A stretch of 6,176 nt of DNA from Veillonella parvula (lineage in GTDB: Bacteria > Bacillota > Negativicutes > Veillonellales > Veillonellaceae): the NCBI GenBank assembly GCA_947096075.1, contig CAMUQE010000113.1, positions 1 through 6,176 on the forward strand. The letters run 5' to 3'. The notes beneath the pieces were generated by a model. The model saw only the letters and a program-made list of their open reading frames with translations. It made no database searches and had not been told where the DNA came from. Both the position numbers and the translations under genes were made by a program. Below are positions 5,999 to 6,176 of this stretch, one piece after another (the stretch's first letter is position 1; each line of letters begins with the position of its first letter).

Positions 5999-6176
5999 CT
6001 ACACTCCAAATAATGTTTTCATTATAAACAATACTATTATAATTAATATATTTAACATAAGCTGCAATTCAGGCGAAAGATTATAATAAGTTAATAAAGA
6101 AAAACCACCACTAACAATAATTAAACTTATACTAGCTAGTATAAGTATAGATTTTTCTAAATGATTGTTTTCTCTA
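5999..6176 (-). CDS. Partial hypothetical membrane protein, N-terminus outside the window
   Basis: A frame stays open from the window edge (first complete codon 6175-6173) to a TAG at 6001-5999 and encodes 58 residues. They begin with a charged RENNHLEKS, followed by a hydrophobic segment (about residues 10-31), a short NLSPE turn and a second hydrophobic segment (about 37-58) ending in KTLFGV. No start codon lies near the edge in this frame, so the gene continues beyond the window. The stop is 3 nt before the start of the next membrane-protein gene, and that gene's ribosome binding site lies within this coding end. This close spacing on the same strand supports a real gene despite its AT-rich sequence. 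The family is not recognised. Confidence 0.6.
   Translation of the reverse strand, partial: RENNHLEKSILILASISLIIVSGGFSLLTYYNLSPELQLMLNILIIIVLFIMKTLFGV

Overview
The window looks chromosomal and comes from a low-GC Firmicute (Bacillota). The best guess is the Negativicutes, a Veillonella-like organism. This rests on protein character and gene order: a zinc-ribbon L28, a CcpN-PpsR pair next to a PEP synthase, and a short dGTPase in the same transcript. It is a judgement from memory, not a search. Five of the seven genes are recognisable housekeeping or central-metabolism genes, and no CRISPR array, tRNA, rRNA, insertion sequence or integrase is visible.

Layout, left to right. Positions 1-171 are AT-rich and non-coding; they hold the probable rpmB promoter (+) and a possible promoter pointing off the left edge (-). 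rpmB (172-360, +) encodes ribosomal protein L28. It faces dgt, and a strong bidirectional terminator (about 381-440) separates the two. A minus-strand block follows, read right to left: ppsA (5373-2992), a terminator (2975-2946), then the tight operon ccpN (2893-2264), ppsR (2253-1432) and dgt (1435-446). Within this operon ccpN and ppsR are 10 nt apart, with the ppsR ribosome binding site starting in the ccpN stop codon, and ppsR and dgt overlap by 4 nt (ATGA). Upstream of ppsA, 5374-5548 is a 175-bp intergenic region holding the ppsA promoter and the terminator of the next minus-strand unit. That unit (6175-5549) is a pair of unrecognised membrane-protein genes, the first cut by the window edge. 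It is visibly more AT-rich than the rest.

How the genes fit together. PpsA makes phosphoenolpyruvate from pyruvate and ATP, the entry to gluconeogenesis for a cell living on lactate or other organic acids. PpsR belongs to the family that switches such enzymes off and on by phosphorylating and dephosphorylating a threonine two residues before the catalytic histidine; that threonine is present in this PpsA (T411, H413). CcpN is the CBS-domain repressor that controls gluconeogenic genes in Bacillus. The block therefore appears to combine one enzyme with a transcriptional and a post-translational regulator. The dGTPase homologue rides in the regulator operon, perhaps tying nucleotide pools to the same signal.

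No clearly new system is evident. The least explained parts are the membrane-protein pair at the right end and short sequences shared between the ppsA promoter and the left-end intergenic region. No stretch longer than 300 bases lacks a gene.
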